NCBI GenBank assembly: GCA_035582835.1
Contig: JAYKAV010002475.1
Location: forward strand, 523,997-587,996
Length of the DNA: 64,000 nt
DNA from: Phoebastria nigripes
Taxonomy: Eukaryota > Chordata > Aves > Procellariiformes > Diomedeidae
Reading direction: 5' to 3'
Under the pieces are notes generated by a model. It was given only the letters and a program-made list of their open reading frames with translations. It had not been told where the DNA came from and ran no database searches. Position 1 is the stretch's first letter. Each line of letters opens with the position of its first letter. Positions 36,538 through 46,339 of this stretch are shown piece by piece. The translations under genes and the position numbers were made by a program.

Positions 36538-39500
36538 AAGTACTCCAGTTGGTATGTTAATGATGCCAGCCCAAATCTACTAATGTCAAATTGAAATTAA
36601 TGTCATGCTTTGCTGGGCAGACTTCCATTTGTGAAGGAATACCAATGATTAATACAACTTTTCATTAGGAATATTTCTATGAACAGTAGGCACACAAATC
36701 ATATTACAGGTTATATGCAATATATTATTTGAAATTAACTTGTATTATTTATCCATACCTACAGATTTGCAGAGGATTACAGAAGTATAAAAAAGTTAAC
36801 TAAATTTTCTCTTAAAGAGAAATTTTTGTATATTCCTCAAATACTTCTACTAGCACATGTAGGATATTTCAGTAATAATGATTTAACGTTGATCAAGCCT
36901 CTCCCAGCACATTTCTCTCACTACAGGAATTTTACAGGTCTCAAAACAGGTTTCAAGTCTGACTTCTTACTGTATGAACTCTAATATCCTAGCTATACTG
37001 ACAGTTAAGGAGTTGGTTTGTACTACTAATGCATAAGCATGATAACATTTTTCTGTTATGGTCAAAACCCACAATAATTAACAGCCAAAAACCCACACAC
37101 TTCCTTAAGGAAAACCTAGGTGAAGAAAAGTATCAACTGTAATTTCATGATACTATTATGATTTCTGATGATGGCAGCACTCCTTATGGTTTTCCAGCTC
37201 TCTGAAGAAGTATGAGGATGCCATTTGGCAACCTCATGGTTGCAATAAGAAAAGGAAAGCAACTCATGCAGACATGGATGGCTCATATGGATTCTCCTCC
37301 TTGAACCCTTTCTATTGAGAACCGATGTTGTTATTGAGCTTTGCCTAACACTACATCACAGCACNTTCCTTTCAATGTAAAAGAAAATCTTTCAAGATTG
37401 AGTCAACGCAATATCCTGTAGGATTTTTTCTGTCATTTTTACATTGATGTGATGGATATCCTTATGTCCTTCTACACAAATGGACAGCAACTCAGACATC
37501 ATTTTAGTTTATCTTTTGTTATTGCCAGAAATTTGTAGCCACCCAAGAGTTACATCATTGCTTTCCCTTATACTTATGTGCAGGTATTGAAAGTATGTTG
37601 TACTTCATCAGAAGTTGAATACAAAACCAGACTTTAAGGTTAAAATGAAGTCTTTCAGTGTAAATTTAAAAATTGTACTGTAAATGTTCTTATTTAACTC
37701 TTGTTTGGGAAAAAAAAAAATAAAAATCTTTAAACTTTAAATTAATATGATATGTTACATCTAGTTACAATGTGAAGGACTACTTTTTTGCTAAAGACAG
37801 AAGAAAACCACTTTTGCCTAAAAGAGTGAGGAGAGTGAGGAGAATAGAGCTGAACATGAACGACTTTAGATGCTGTCCTATGTAGTACAGGGCCTGCTGA
37901 GACTGTATGTCTCGCACCACAAGGAACGATACATTTTAAGAGTGTAAGGGGGGGAGGGAGAGAGAGAATGCGTCAAAGCTAGAGCAGAGTTACTTTGCCT
38001 GACATACTCCCACATTGACTGTTAAACTGCTGTATGAGAGTCTAAAACCCACTTTACTTCCAGACTAGAGTAGATGCAAGTGTTCTTATGCAGGTACTTC
38101 TGCTGCAGTAACCTTAGGAATTACAGCTCTCGAAAGACTGGCTGGTGTACACTTCCAACCTGCTGCCACCAGAGGACCTTTATTCAGGTTGCTCACCTTA
38201 AATCAATCATCATAAAGCAATTGTTCTGTCACCTGTGAGAAGCTCACCAGTCCAGCCGGGAGGTTTCTTGAGCACTCTGGAAATACGAGTTTACCTTACT
38301 CACACAGTTTCAGTAATAACTAGAACAGCTAAATAGTCCTACATTCCATTGAACCGTGAGTCCTCATGTTTACAGACTAGGCAACCACCCTTGCTGAAAC
38401 AGTTTCCTCTCCAACCGATCTTTCCACTGTGAACAAAAAGCATAAGCATTTAACATTTCACTGCTGGGCAGTATTACACATACTTTGCAAATAAGCTAGG
38501 TAATCTAAGACCAAATGAAGAGCAGCAGCTTGGAGAAAGAGTAATTTCTTGACAGCCATTGTGTACAGCTCTTGTTTGTTTTTTTTTTTTTAATTCAGGA
38601 GAAGAGCAGGATGCACCATATGCACCAAAATGTCCACCTTACCTTTTGAAAAGCCATCCTGAAACATACTGAAGAATTCAGCTTAAACACCCTTCCAGCT
38701 TTTCACAACAAGATGAGACTTAAGCATGGGACTGACCGCCATAGAGAACATTTTTCTAGACCCAGTGTTTAGAGAAAGCAGAGGACTGGACCTATAGTAT
38801 GTATCTATCTTTAACCAGTAAGTACATAAGCTCATGCTGCTTACAGCTGGAACAAATTCCACACAGCATTCTTAGGAAAAATCATCGGACTATTCGGAGC
38901 CTTCTTCATATTGCAAACATACACATCAAGAAATCTCTTTCTCCAAATACATCTCTAAAACCTTAATTTTACATTTCAGCACAATGTAAGTGCATAATCT
39001 GGAAAGTGTAATAGTATTTCAAACAACTTTAAAGGCATTTAAAAGCATGCCTCTATTCAGCATAAATTTAAAACATATTAGTATTTTGATAAATTTTACA
39101 GTACTGCTGACAGAAATTTTACAAAATTGATTTTATAAACCAGATTCTGCAGTCTCCACTCAGTTAAAATCTTATCCAACTAGATCTTAAGCTTACGCAT
39201 TGACAAAAAAATCCACTTTTTAGAAGTAGTTACAAAGTTGACAGTAAAGAAATACAGAATGTAAAAAATGAGATTTCTTGCACAATAGTTTTCACTTAAT
39301 AAAGCATGTTTAATAGAATAGATATATAAGAGAAATAGGACTGTTTCTGCAACTATTGACAACAAATGAAAATAGATGCATAATTCAATCCTCGTATTGA
39401 CCATAAAAGTAGTAATTTCTCTGCAATTTTCTGTTTATTGCTAGCTTTTCTGTTATTGTTTTATACCAAATCTTATTAAAGAAGCTACTAGAACAGATAA

Positions 39501-41556
39501 ACTGAAAATCAGACAGCATCTAATAGCATTAAGAATGCTAAAAAACTCTCCCATTATGTATTCCTTTTGTCTAATCTTGCGTGCAGGTTTCCTTCTCTTA
39601 GTCTTTATTATTAAGTACATTTAATTCTTGTTTGAGAATTAATTTATCCATGCCTACTGCTTATTTCCTATTGGAATTTTAAATCCATCTGTTTGCTACT
39701 AAACAATTTTCATCACAATTGAATAAATCAAAAAAATTATAGGCCAAATGCACTCCTTGTCAATACTTTGTGACCCTATTGTCATCATTCTGTTATCACC
39801 GTGACATAAAACCCCTTGTTAACTTTATCAGAGTTTCTGTTAGGATTACAGATGCAAACCTGCAAGGTGGAAAGTCTAGAAGAAGGAGGGAGTAACATAA
39901 AAGCTCTTTAAGAAACTTCTAGTACTAATGACCTTATAACATATGTGCAGAAAAAAAATCCAAAAACAGACAAACAGGCATTCTCCAGCCGAAATACTTT
40001 TGAATCTGAGATATTTCTATGCCTTTTTTTTCTTTTTCTTTTTTTTTTTTTTCTTTTTTTAAAGAATGCCCTGAATGTTTCCTTCTCCCCAGCGGGTTTC
40101 CCTACAATCCCTGTGGCTACTAATGAAGGAAAAAAACTACTTTCCTTGAGTACAGATATCAAAATCCAACCCTAAATTACAGATCATCTACATAAATGCC
40201 ACTGTTAAATTTATATTTGTTGCCAAGAACATTTGCTGCTTACAAGGTCTTCAAAATGATACTAAATCAATTAAGCTTACTCTAAATATGTGGGATTCAG
40301 GTACCAATCTGTTTTCACGCTAAACAAGCTTTAGACTGATGAAAAGTATCAGTAACCCTTCCCAAAATGCTGAACTGGCCTGTTTTCCAATTTAGCCAAT
40401 GATATCTTAGTTTCTCCAACTTGTTATAGTACTTGGAACCTGTAGAATTAGCATCCATACACATAAAAGTTATCAATGCTGTATAAGTTGTTAAAGTAAG
40501 ACACACAAACCAAGCTGATTAAAACATCTGTCTATTATCTGATATTTTTCATATCCAACATTTCAAAACAGTTTGTGCTATCAAGCATCATGATTGTTTG
40601 CATACTGTCAGTTTCTTTGGTAAAGCCACATGTAACAAAGAATGAACGGTCTGTCATAATTTTTCCATCACTGTTTATCACCACAAAGTTTGGTAGTACA
40701 TTGGTATACTAAGTGACTAACACTAATACAGACAATGCTATGTGACTTTATNTACTGCAAACTAATGCAGGTATGTAGAATTTTATTAGTAAGAATTCCT
40801 ACAATAAGCACACGTTAGAGGAATTAATCATTCATTCCCTGCAGACTGCTTATATATTTCATCAGGCCATTATCTGATCTGAATAACAAGAACAATTGCA
40901 TAATAAAACACTACTGCTGACACATGCAACTTTATTCTATCAACTTTACATCTTCACAGCAAGAGGTCTTTTTTAAGTCCTCTGTTGTTTCTTCTGAATT
41001 AGATTGACCTGATTTGACATTTTCCTGTCTCAACAATTACGATCAAAATTGTACATACATATATGATCAAATAAAACATGTATAAAACTTAATTGCCAGG
41101 ATTTGACTCAGGTCATTTCCCACAGTAGTAAGTAGTAATTACAGCAAAATTGGAGTATGTGTCAAGTCATTTTTCATATAGATACTGAAGTATTGCCAGG
41201 AGATATCCTAGATTTAAAGAAAATCCAAAAGACAAATAATGAAGATTATGCTCCAAACCAGTAACGCCGTTAAGCATGCTGTGATTCAACCTAAACTAAA
41301 AAATGTAGTTCCTATCTGATTAGTCAAATATATTTTCATCTTTTTTCTTTTATTGTAAAAATAGACACTTTGTTAGGCATTCAACATTGTATGCTGCATG
41401 TTTGGGACCACCTAGCAGAACAGAAAGCTTAACCTAATAAACTTCTCTGTATGCATTCTCAAAACAGTTCACGCAAATTATCTGCATATATTATTTTAAT
41501 GCTCTGCCCACAGGGAGTACAACACAGCAATGAGCCATGTCAAATGTTACCTATCC

Positions 41557-41557
41557 A

Positions 41558-41585
<28 letters not shown>
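41557..41585. repeat. Poly-A run (29 A)
   Basis: Uninterrupted A run; no retroposed gene or LINE body adjoins it on the 5' side. Confidence 0.9.
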
Positions 41586-41588
<3 letters not shown>

Positions 41589-41969
41589 TTGTTTTTAACC
41601 GAAAGATAAATTCATAGTACTAAATTAGTAACAGTGGGATTCCTTACTAAGCCAGCAAATGTGTTATCCTTTTATTTCAAGTTCACAAGTTCATCGGGTA
41701 TTTTTTCTGTCATAAATGTTACTGTTAATTACCCAAAGAGTACTGTGATGCAATATGAAAGTCACCCTGATTCACTACCTCAGAACTTGTAGCCGATGCT
41801 TTGTAATTATTCCTAGCTTCAGGATTATGAATACCTGAAAGCAACTCCAAATGTCATCCTTCTGCTACTGCAGATTTAGCCTTTCCTGCTTGTGTCACAT
41901 TAGTTTCCTAAATAAATTTTGTCCAAACCTTTACTGTTACCTTTACATTTACCTCAACCTTTACTGTTG

Positions 41970-42195
41970 TGACATAAACTAATTCATTTACTTCACAAAG
42001 AAAGGCATTTAATTTGACCCTAATAAACTTCCACTCCTGGCGACATTTATTAGTTGTGATTGATTTTGAATTTCACCTGAAAATGCAACATTAATTTCAC
42101 ACTGAGATTCTTAATAAAATGCACTTGTAAATGCATGTTTAACGGCTTCTAATGACACAAGTTAATTCTGATTAGATGAACAGTAAAAACATAAT
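41970..42195. promoter_or_regulatory. Possible conserved non-coding element
   Basis: An AT-rich, non-repetitive block with several homeodomain-like words (TTTATTAG, TGATTGAT, repeated TTAAT/ATTAA, GTAAATGCATG) about 2 kb downstream of the putative promoter. The look is that of vertebrate intronic enhancers, but there is no direct evidence of conservation in a single sequence. Confidence 0.15.
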
Positions 42196-43379
42196 ACGTA
42201 AGAGATTTGAGTTGTATAGTTTATTTACAGTACCCATATATTATTCTGAATTTGTACTGTAAAATAACCCAAATTTGTCAAGAATTTGTAAAGAAGTAAG
42301 TTCATTTTATTCAAATTCAAATCCATATTGTCCCTACAATAGATACAATAACACATGAAGAATTTAAATCCAAGTCCATTTGGCAGGAATAGAGAAAAAA
42401 TGCTGAAATGCTATTGATTCCTTCCAGTATATTCAAAACACCTGACTCAACTATATTTCTACTGACATAACACAAAGGTTTTATTTAGATATTAGCAAAC
42501 ATGAGCAAATATTTTCATTGACATACTTTTCATCCTTATTTCTTCCCTCTACCTAGGAAACAGTTAACCCTCAACTACTAGTATTAGCTGTTTCCTCTAC
42601 CAGAGATGCAGCAAATGCCGATAATGGGTCCACTGTCCCAACAGAAATAATGCCTGCAAAAGTTCTCATCTCCAGATGCAGACATATTTAGTGCTAAACA
42701 ACACCTAACAGCAGACTCTTCATGACATACCTTTATTTGATCTTTATACCTTCTGTCAACTCTACAGTTTAGCCAGCAAACCTCCATCCTACTGTTCATG
42801 AAACCCTCTTAAACGAGTTTATCTTTTTGTTTCCCCTAGATCTTTCGCACCTATTTAAAAAAGTGCCATCAGTACTTTTGAATATGTCCCGTAAAAGCAC
42901 TTAGAAAGCAAAGCTGTTGTCTGCAACTGTCATCCTCATTAGAAGTAAAAATATACATACATTTTATACATATAAAACTTCACGAAAAATCTAACAACTT
43001 CAGAGATGTGGACTAAAAATGCTTACAAATGAATGCAGACAAAAACACTCTTAGCATCTATAATACATGCACATTTTACATTAAACTGAATGCCCTGTCA
43101 CCTGGCAGTACTTAGCAGGTCACACCGTGCTGTAGACCCCTCCTGAGGGAGCGTCTCTTTGTTTAGATTTTGTCTGTAATCTACCACATACCTATACTTG
43201 GACTAAGGTAGACATTACACAATACTTGACACAGTTTGTTTACACAAGTATTCACCTGCAATTTTCTTTTCTCAGAAGAGATGAGCAAACCACTTCATGC
43301 ACTTTTCCCACTGAAAACAGTTCAAGTTACCATAGCCAAGTTCCTCTCTGACCAGAAAGGTGTGACTTAAAAGCAGAAA

Positions 43380-43460
43380 TACACACACATACACACACAC
43401 ACACACACATATATATATAAAGATGTGTGTGTATGTATACGTCTGTGTCTGTGTGTATAT
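43380..43460. repeat. CA-AT-TG compound microsatellite with inverted symmetry
   Basis: A (CA)n run, then (TA)n, a short AAAGA spacer, then (TG)n with GTAT interruptions. The CA and TG arms are reverse complements, so the strand can fold into a hairpin or cruciform. It lies just 3' (on the minus strand) of exon 2 of the putative leftward gene, inside its next intron. Confidence 0.9.
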
Positions 43461-43527
43461 GGTAAGAAAAGGTTTGGAGGAGCAGGAGAACACAGGGACA
43501 GAAACCAAGCATAGAGTATTTACTTAC

Positions 43528-43635
43528 TAATGCAGTCCGCTCGGACCTCTTTGGAAACCTGAAGGAGTCCCCGCTTTCCCCTCCTGCCAGTCAGGCGCCG
43601 CGTTGTGCCCCTAGTCCACACAGGCCCAGAAGGAA
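43528..43635 (-). other. Exon 2 (probable 5' UTR) of an unidentified leftward gene
   Basis: On the minus strand a 108-base segment is bordered by a textbook acceptor (TGCTTCTCTCTCTTTGCAG) and a textbook donor (GCATTA|GTAAGTA). It lies 618 bases downstream of the exon-1 donor at 44254. It contains no ATG. One frame is fully open (includes RRLTGRRGKRGLLQVSKEV), but that frame has a TAA in exon 1 just before the junction with no ATG between, so it is not translated from exon 1. The other two frames hit stops early. It therefore looks like a spliced 5' UTR exon, with the start codon in a later exon. Splice-site quality and position beside a CpG island are the main support. Confidence 0.6.
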
Positions 43636-43786
43636 CTGCAAAGAGAGAGAAGCACATGCCACATCAGGCAGTTCTGTTTTTGTGGGATCCAGCGCCGCTG
43701 CCGCTAGCTCCTTGGGGGTACCCCTGCTTTCAGAGCAGACTCCTGCAAAAGAGTCATCCTTCCGAAGATTTTTTTTTTTTTTTTTT

Positions 43787-43900
43787 NNNNNNNNNNNNNN
43801 NNNNNNNNNNNNNNNNNNNNNNNNNNNNNNNNNNNNNNNNNNNNNNNNNNNNNNNNNNNNNNNNNNNNNNNNNNNNNNNNNNNNNNNNNNNNNNNNNNNN
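43787..43900. other. Assembly gap (114 N)
   Basis: Run of N between a T run (43769-43786) and a GA-rich tract. Long translated frames crossing it are artefacts of N being read as open codons. Confidence 0.98.
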
Positions 43901-43910
43901 AGGCCAGCAG

Positions 43911-44079
43911 AGAGAGAGAGGGAGAGAGAGAGGGAGGGAGGGAGAGAGGGAGGGAGGGAGAGAGAGAAAGAGCGAGGAGAGGGAGGAGAGAGGGAGCGAG
44001 CGAGGGGTGGGGAGGAGGGGTAGGGGGCGTGTGCGTGTGCGTGTCTGTGTGTCTGTGTGTGTCTGTGTGTGCGCGTGCG
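43911..44079. repeat. GA/GGA tract followed by GT/GTCT tract
   Basis: About 95 bases of AG, GGGA and GAGC units, a G-rich linker, then about 50 bases of GTGTCT/GTGTGC units (44027-44079). Purine-rich and alternating Pu-Py simple sequences next to a CpG island are common at vertebrate promoters and can adopt triplex or Z-DNA forms. Confidence 0.9.
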
Positions 44080-44620
44080 GGGCGCTGGGGCGGCTCTCGC
44101 CGGGGGCGCGGCGTCCGCCCGCTCTCCGTGCCAGGCACCGCCGGCTGCAGGCGGGCGGCCCGGGAGGACGGGGAGGGGAGGGGAGGGCCGGGCCGGGGGG
44201 CGCGCTCCCCGCCGGGCCCCGCGCAGCCCCCCGCCGCCGCTCAGCCTGCTCACCTGCATTTCCTTAACGAGCCACTTGATGGCTGGCAGCAGCGGCGGCC
44301 CCCCGGCCCCGCCGCAACTTTGGCGGCCGCGGAGCCACGCCGCCCCCGCGGAGCTGGGGAGGTGCCGGCCGCAGAGTGCCGCTCCGGGCGAGGACCGCGC
44401 CGGCGGCTGCCCGCGGAACTTTCCGCCCGGCGGCGGGTGACGGGGGGCGGGGAGGGAGCGGCGTGGGGCGAGCGGCGGGGGCTGCGCCGAGCCCCGCGTG
44501 TGCGCGCCGTAGCCGCGCAGCGAGCCCGGTAGCGGGGCGCACTCCGCCGCCCGCCTCCCCCCGGCGCTGCCTCCTCCCACCGCGCTCCCCGGCGTGTGCG
44601 AAAGGAGCGAGCGAGCTCCT
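44020..44620. promoter_or_regulatory. CpG island promoter region
   Basis: Very GC-rich with dense CpG dinucleotides (for example around 44090-44560), in sharp contrast to the AT-rich flanks. It has many GGGCGG/GGGGCGG-like Sp1 words and no clear TATA box, as usual for a CpG-island promoter. The minus-strand exon 1 lies in it. The island edge (44625-44760) switches abruptly to AT-rich sequence with TTAATAATAATAA words. Confidence 0.85.
44254..44580 (-). other. Exon 1 of an unidentified leftward gene (start approximate)
   Basis: On the minus strand the GC-rich sequence ends at GTTAAGGAAATGCAG|GTGAGCAGG, a strong donor at 44254/44253. The 3' part in one frame reads LLPAIKWLVKEMQ, which looks protein-like, but joined to exon 2 that frame stops after 14 more codons. 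An ATG two codons before the donor would give only a short upstream ORF. I therefore treat it as 5' UTR. The transcription start is not visible; 44580 is a guess at the island edge. Gene identity unknown. Confidence 0.5.
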
Positions 44621-44639
44621 TGCTATTAATAATAATAAG

Positions 44640-44760
44640 CTCTATCCCCACCTTCCTCCTCTCCCTGGGAAAACAATTAATAATGCATTAAAATAATGCA
44701 CCTTGAAAGCCACCGGCTGGCAATAATAAACTAATAATATTACCACNACCTAAGAAAGCG
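44640..44760. promoter_or_regulatory. AT-rich block immediately upstream of the CpG island
   Basis: Contains AATTAATAATGCATTA, AAATAATGC and CAATAATAAACTAATAATA words around a short GC-rich piece (GCCACCGGCTGGC). Position directly upstream of the putative promoter suggests possible homeodomain or POU binding; inference only. Confidence 0.2.
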
Positions 44761-45790
44761 CTGCTGTGGATGTGGTGGCGAGGCACGTTTTCCTACAATT
44801 CACACCCAAGTGTGAACACAAATTATGCTTCTGGTATTCTTAAGTCCCTTTCCCCTACCAGAGCAACTATCATTATCACCATCAAAGAGAAAGTCTCTCT
44901 CCAAAGCTGAGTCCCCGGGTGGCTGCTGTGACTGGGCTGCAAGGAGGGCACCCCCCTTCCGTTCGCCCCAAACCAATCTCATCGCTTCTCCTCCTCTTTT
45001 GCTTATACCGGTGGGTTAAGCATTGCGTTTGGCCCTTTTAGTGTTTTCCCTTCCGTTCCTCCCCTGACGATAGTTTGTGTATTTTAAATAAAGATTTCAT
45101 TCTGCCAACCCGCAGGAAGCTTTTAACAAGATGCAGCTGAGCGTGTCGATATCTTATATCTTTTTACTGCTGCTCCGGCGTGTACATCAACTCCAAACTC
45201 ATTTCTTTTCTTCTCCGCCTGATACTGTAGCATCTCAGAGACGGCGGCGGCGGCGGCAGCAGAGCGCTGCTCCCGGGGGGCGCTTTTACTTTGCCCTCAA
45301 AGTATCTCCCAGCAATGAGAGCCGTCGGAGCCCCCCCACCCTCTTCTCCACAGCAAAGTGCTGGGGTGATTGCTGTAAGATTTCCAGTTCCGCTGATAAC
45401 GCTACACAGTCTGAGAGCAGAAGGGGTGGTGGTGGTGGGATTTTCTTTTGTTTAGAATACAGTTTTGTGTGTGCGCTATTTTTAATTAAGATTTTTCCAG
45501 AAATAGATCCCTTCGAGGTTTAATTTACGAAGGTATTTCTAACGCTGGTCAATACTGTCTTCAAGAGGAACATTTGCAATCATTTGCCTCCCCACAACGA
45601 TGCGCAAATGCTCTTCACAGACCTTAAACCGTTTATGAAAGACTAAAAGAGGGATTTTGTTGTTGTTCTTTTTTTGTGTTGTGGGGTTTTTTGGTTTTGT
45701 TTTTGTTTTAATTTTCACTTCATCTGCATTAAAATTAAACTTTGTTCAGCATGCCGGCTACCTCCTATTGATTTCTGGTTTTTTAAGAGG
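44761..45790. other. Promoter-upstream sequence, no gene called
   Basis: Mixed composition with patches of CpG (44930-45420) and a CGG/CAG trinucleotide tract at 45242-45262. Open frames up to 130 codons exist but look like chance in GC-mixed DNA. May hold an upstream or divergent promoter. Confidence 0.4.
45242..45262 (+). repeat. CGG trinucleotide repeat ending in CAG units
   Basis: About five CGG units then GCAGCAG. Such repeats often sit in 5' UTRs of CpG-island genes and are prone to length change. Confidence 0.85.
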
Positions 45791-45792
45791 CG

Positions 45793-45793
<1 letters not shown>

Positions 45794-45847
<54 letters not shown>
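45794..45847. repeat. Poly-T run (54 T)
   Basis: Uninterrupted T run between the upstream CpG patch and the second CpG-rich block; on the minus strand a poly-A. Confidence 0.95.
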
Positions 45848-45989
45848 CCACCGGGATGTTTTGAATCAAGGTGATTTCTTTCCATGATACGCGTTTCCCA
45901 ACCCCTAGCTGTGCAGTTCTAGCTTGCTGGTCCCCTGCTACTCCGCGACTGCTGAGCCGTAACCGCCTCCTCATGCTAAGGTTCAAGCA

Positions 45990-46335
45990 GCAGGTTGAAC
46001 CAAAGGAGAGGCACCGCGCGGGCCTACGGCTCTCCAAAAGCTCAGCGAAGCCGGAGGGGCCTCTGGCGAAGGCTGCGAGGTTAAACATCCCTACCGGCTG
46101 CGGAGGGAGCGGGACCGGGGACGTTCCCGCGCCCCGCGGGGCGGCTGAGCGGGGCGCTCCGCTCGCCCCAGGGCCGCCCCAGCCCCGCTGCCGGGCGCGG
46201 CAGCCCGCGGAGCGCAGCGGTGGAGCCGGGGCGGGCGCGGAGCGGGGGTGGGCGCGGGGCCCCGCTGCCGTGGCGGGCCAGCCCCATCATCACCGCATGG
46301 CAGCAGGTCAGGGCAAGCACTCGGCCTCCACACCG
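45990..46335. promoter_or_regulatory. Second CpG-rich block, possible alternative promoter
   Basis: Dense CpG and GGGGCG words over about 300 bases. On the minus strand it ends at a donor-like site (CCGCAGCCG|GTAGGGATG, about 46095), so it may be an alternative first exon of the same leftward gene. Both strands carry open frames of 80-158 codons because GC-rich DNA has few stops; none is recognisable. Confidence 0.5.
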
Positions 46336-46339
46336 AAAA

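Larger units (their letters stand above)
20785..43379. other. Long AT-rich non-coding stretch, probable large intron
   Basis: About 22.6 kb without a gene that I can support. Open frames are below 110 codons and lack domains. Simple sequences are listed separately. Minus-strand donor-like sites with short open stretches occur at about 29895, 30393, 35213 and 38254, but none has both good borders and a recognisable peptide. If the 44.3-kb promoter drives a leftward gene, this is intron. Confidence 0.55.
43636..44253 (-). other. First intron of the putative leftward gene
   Basis: Bounded by the donor GCAG|GTGAGCAGG and the acceptor of exon 2. It contains the 114-N gap, a T run, a long GA/GGA tract and a GT tract, so its true length is unknown. 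Confidence 0.5.

Noticed and set aside
35194..38290. Minus-strand donor-like sites at 35213 and 38254 with 22-31 base open stretches
   Set aside because: Exons this short are rare and acceptors or peptides are not convincing; left as chance.
43591..44580. A 329-codon minus-strand frame and similar 220- and 144-codon frames
   Set aside because: They cross the 114-N gap, where N codons cannot stop translation, and the rest is GC-rich low-complexity sequence (GA/GT repeats read as R/E/G or S/L/P). Not a gene.
44029..44696. Several 90-167 codon frames on both strands of the CpG island
   Set aside because: High GC content removes stop codons in all frames; peptides are alanine-, arginine-, glycine- and proline-rich without domains.
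45657..46088. Frames rich in poly-Phe or poly-Lys
   Set aside because: Produced by translating the 54-base T run.
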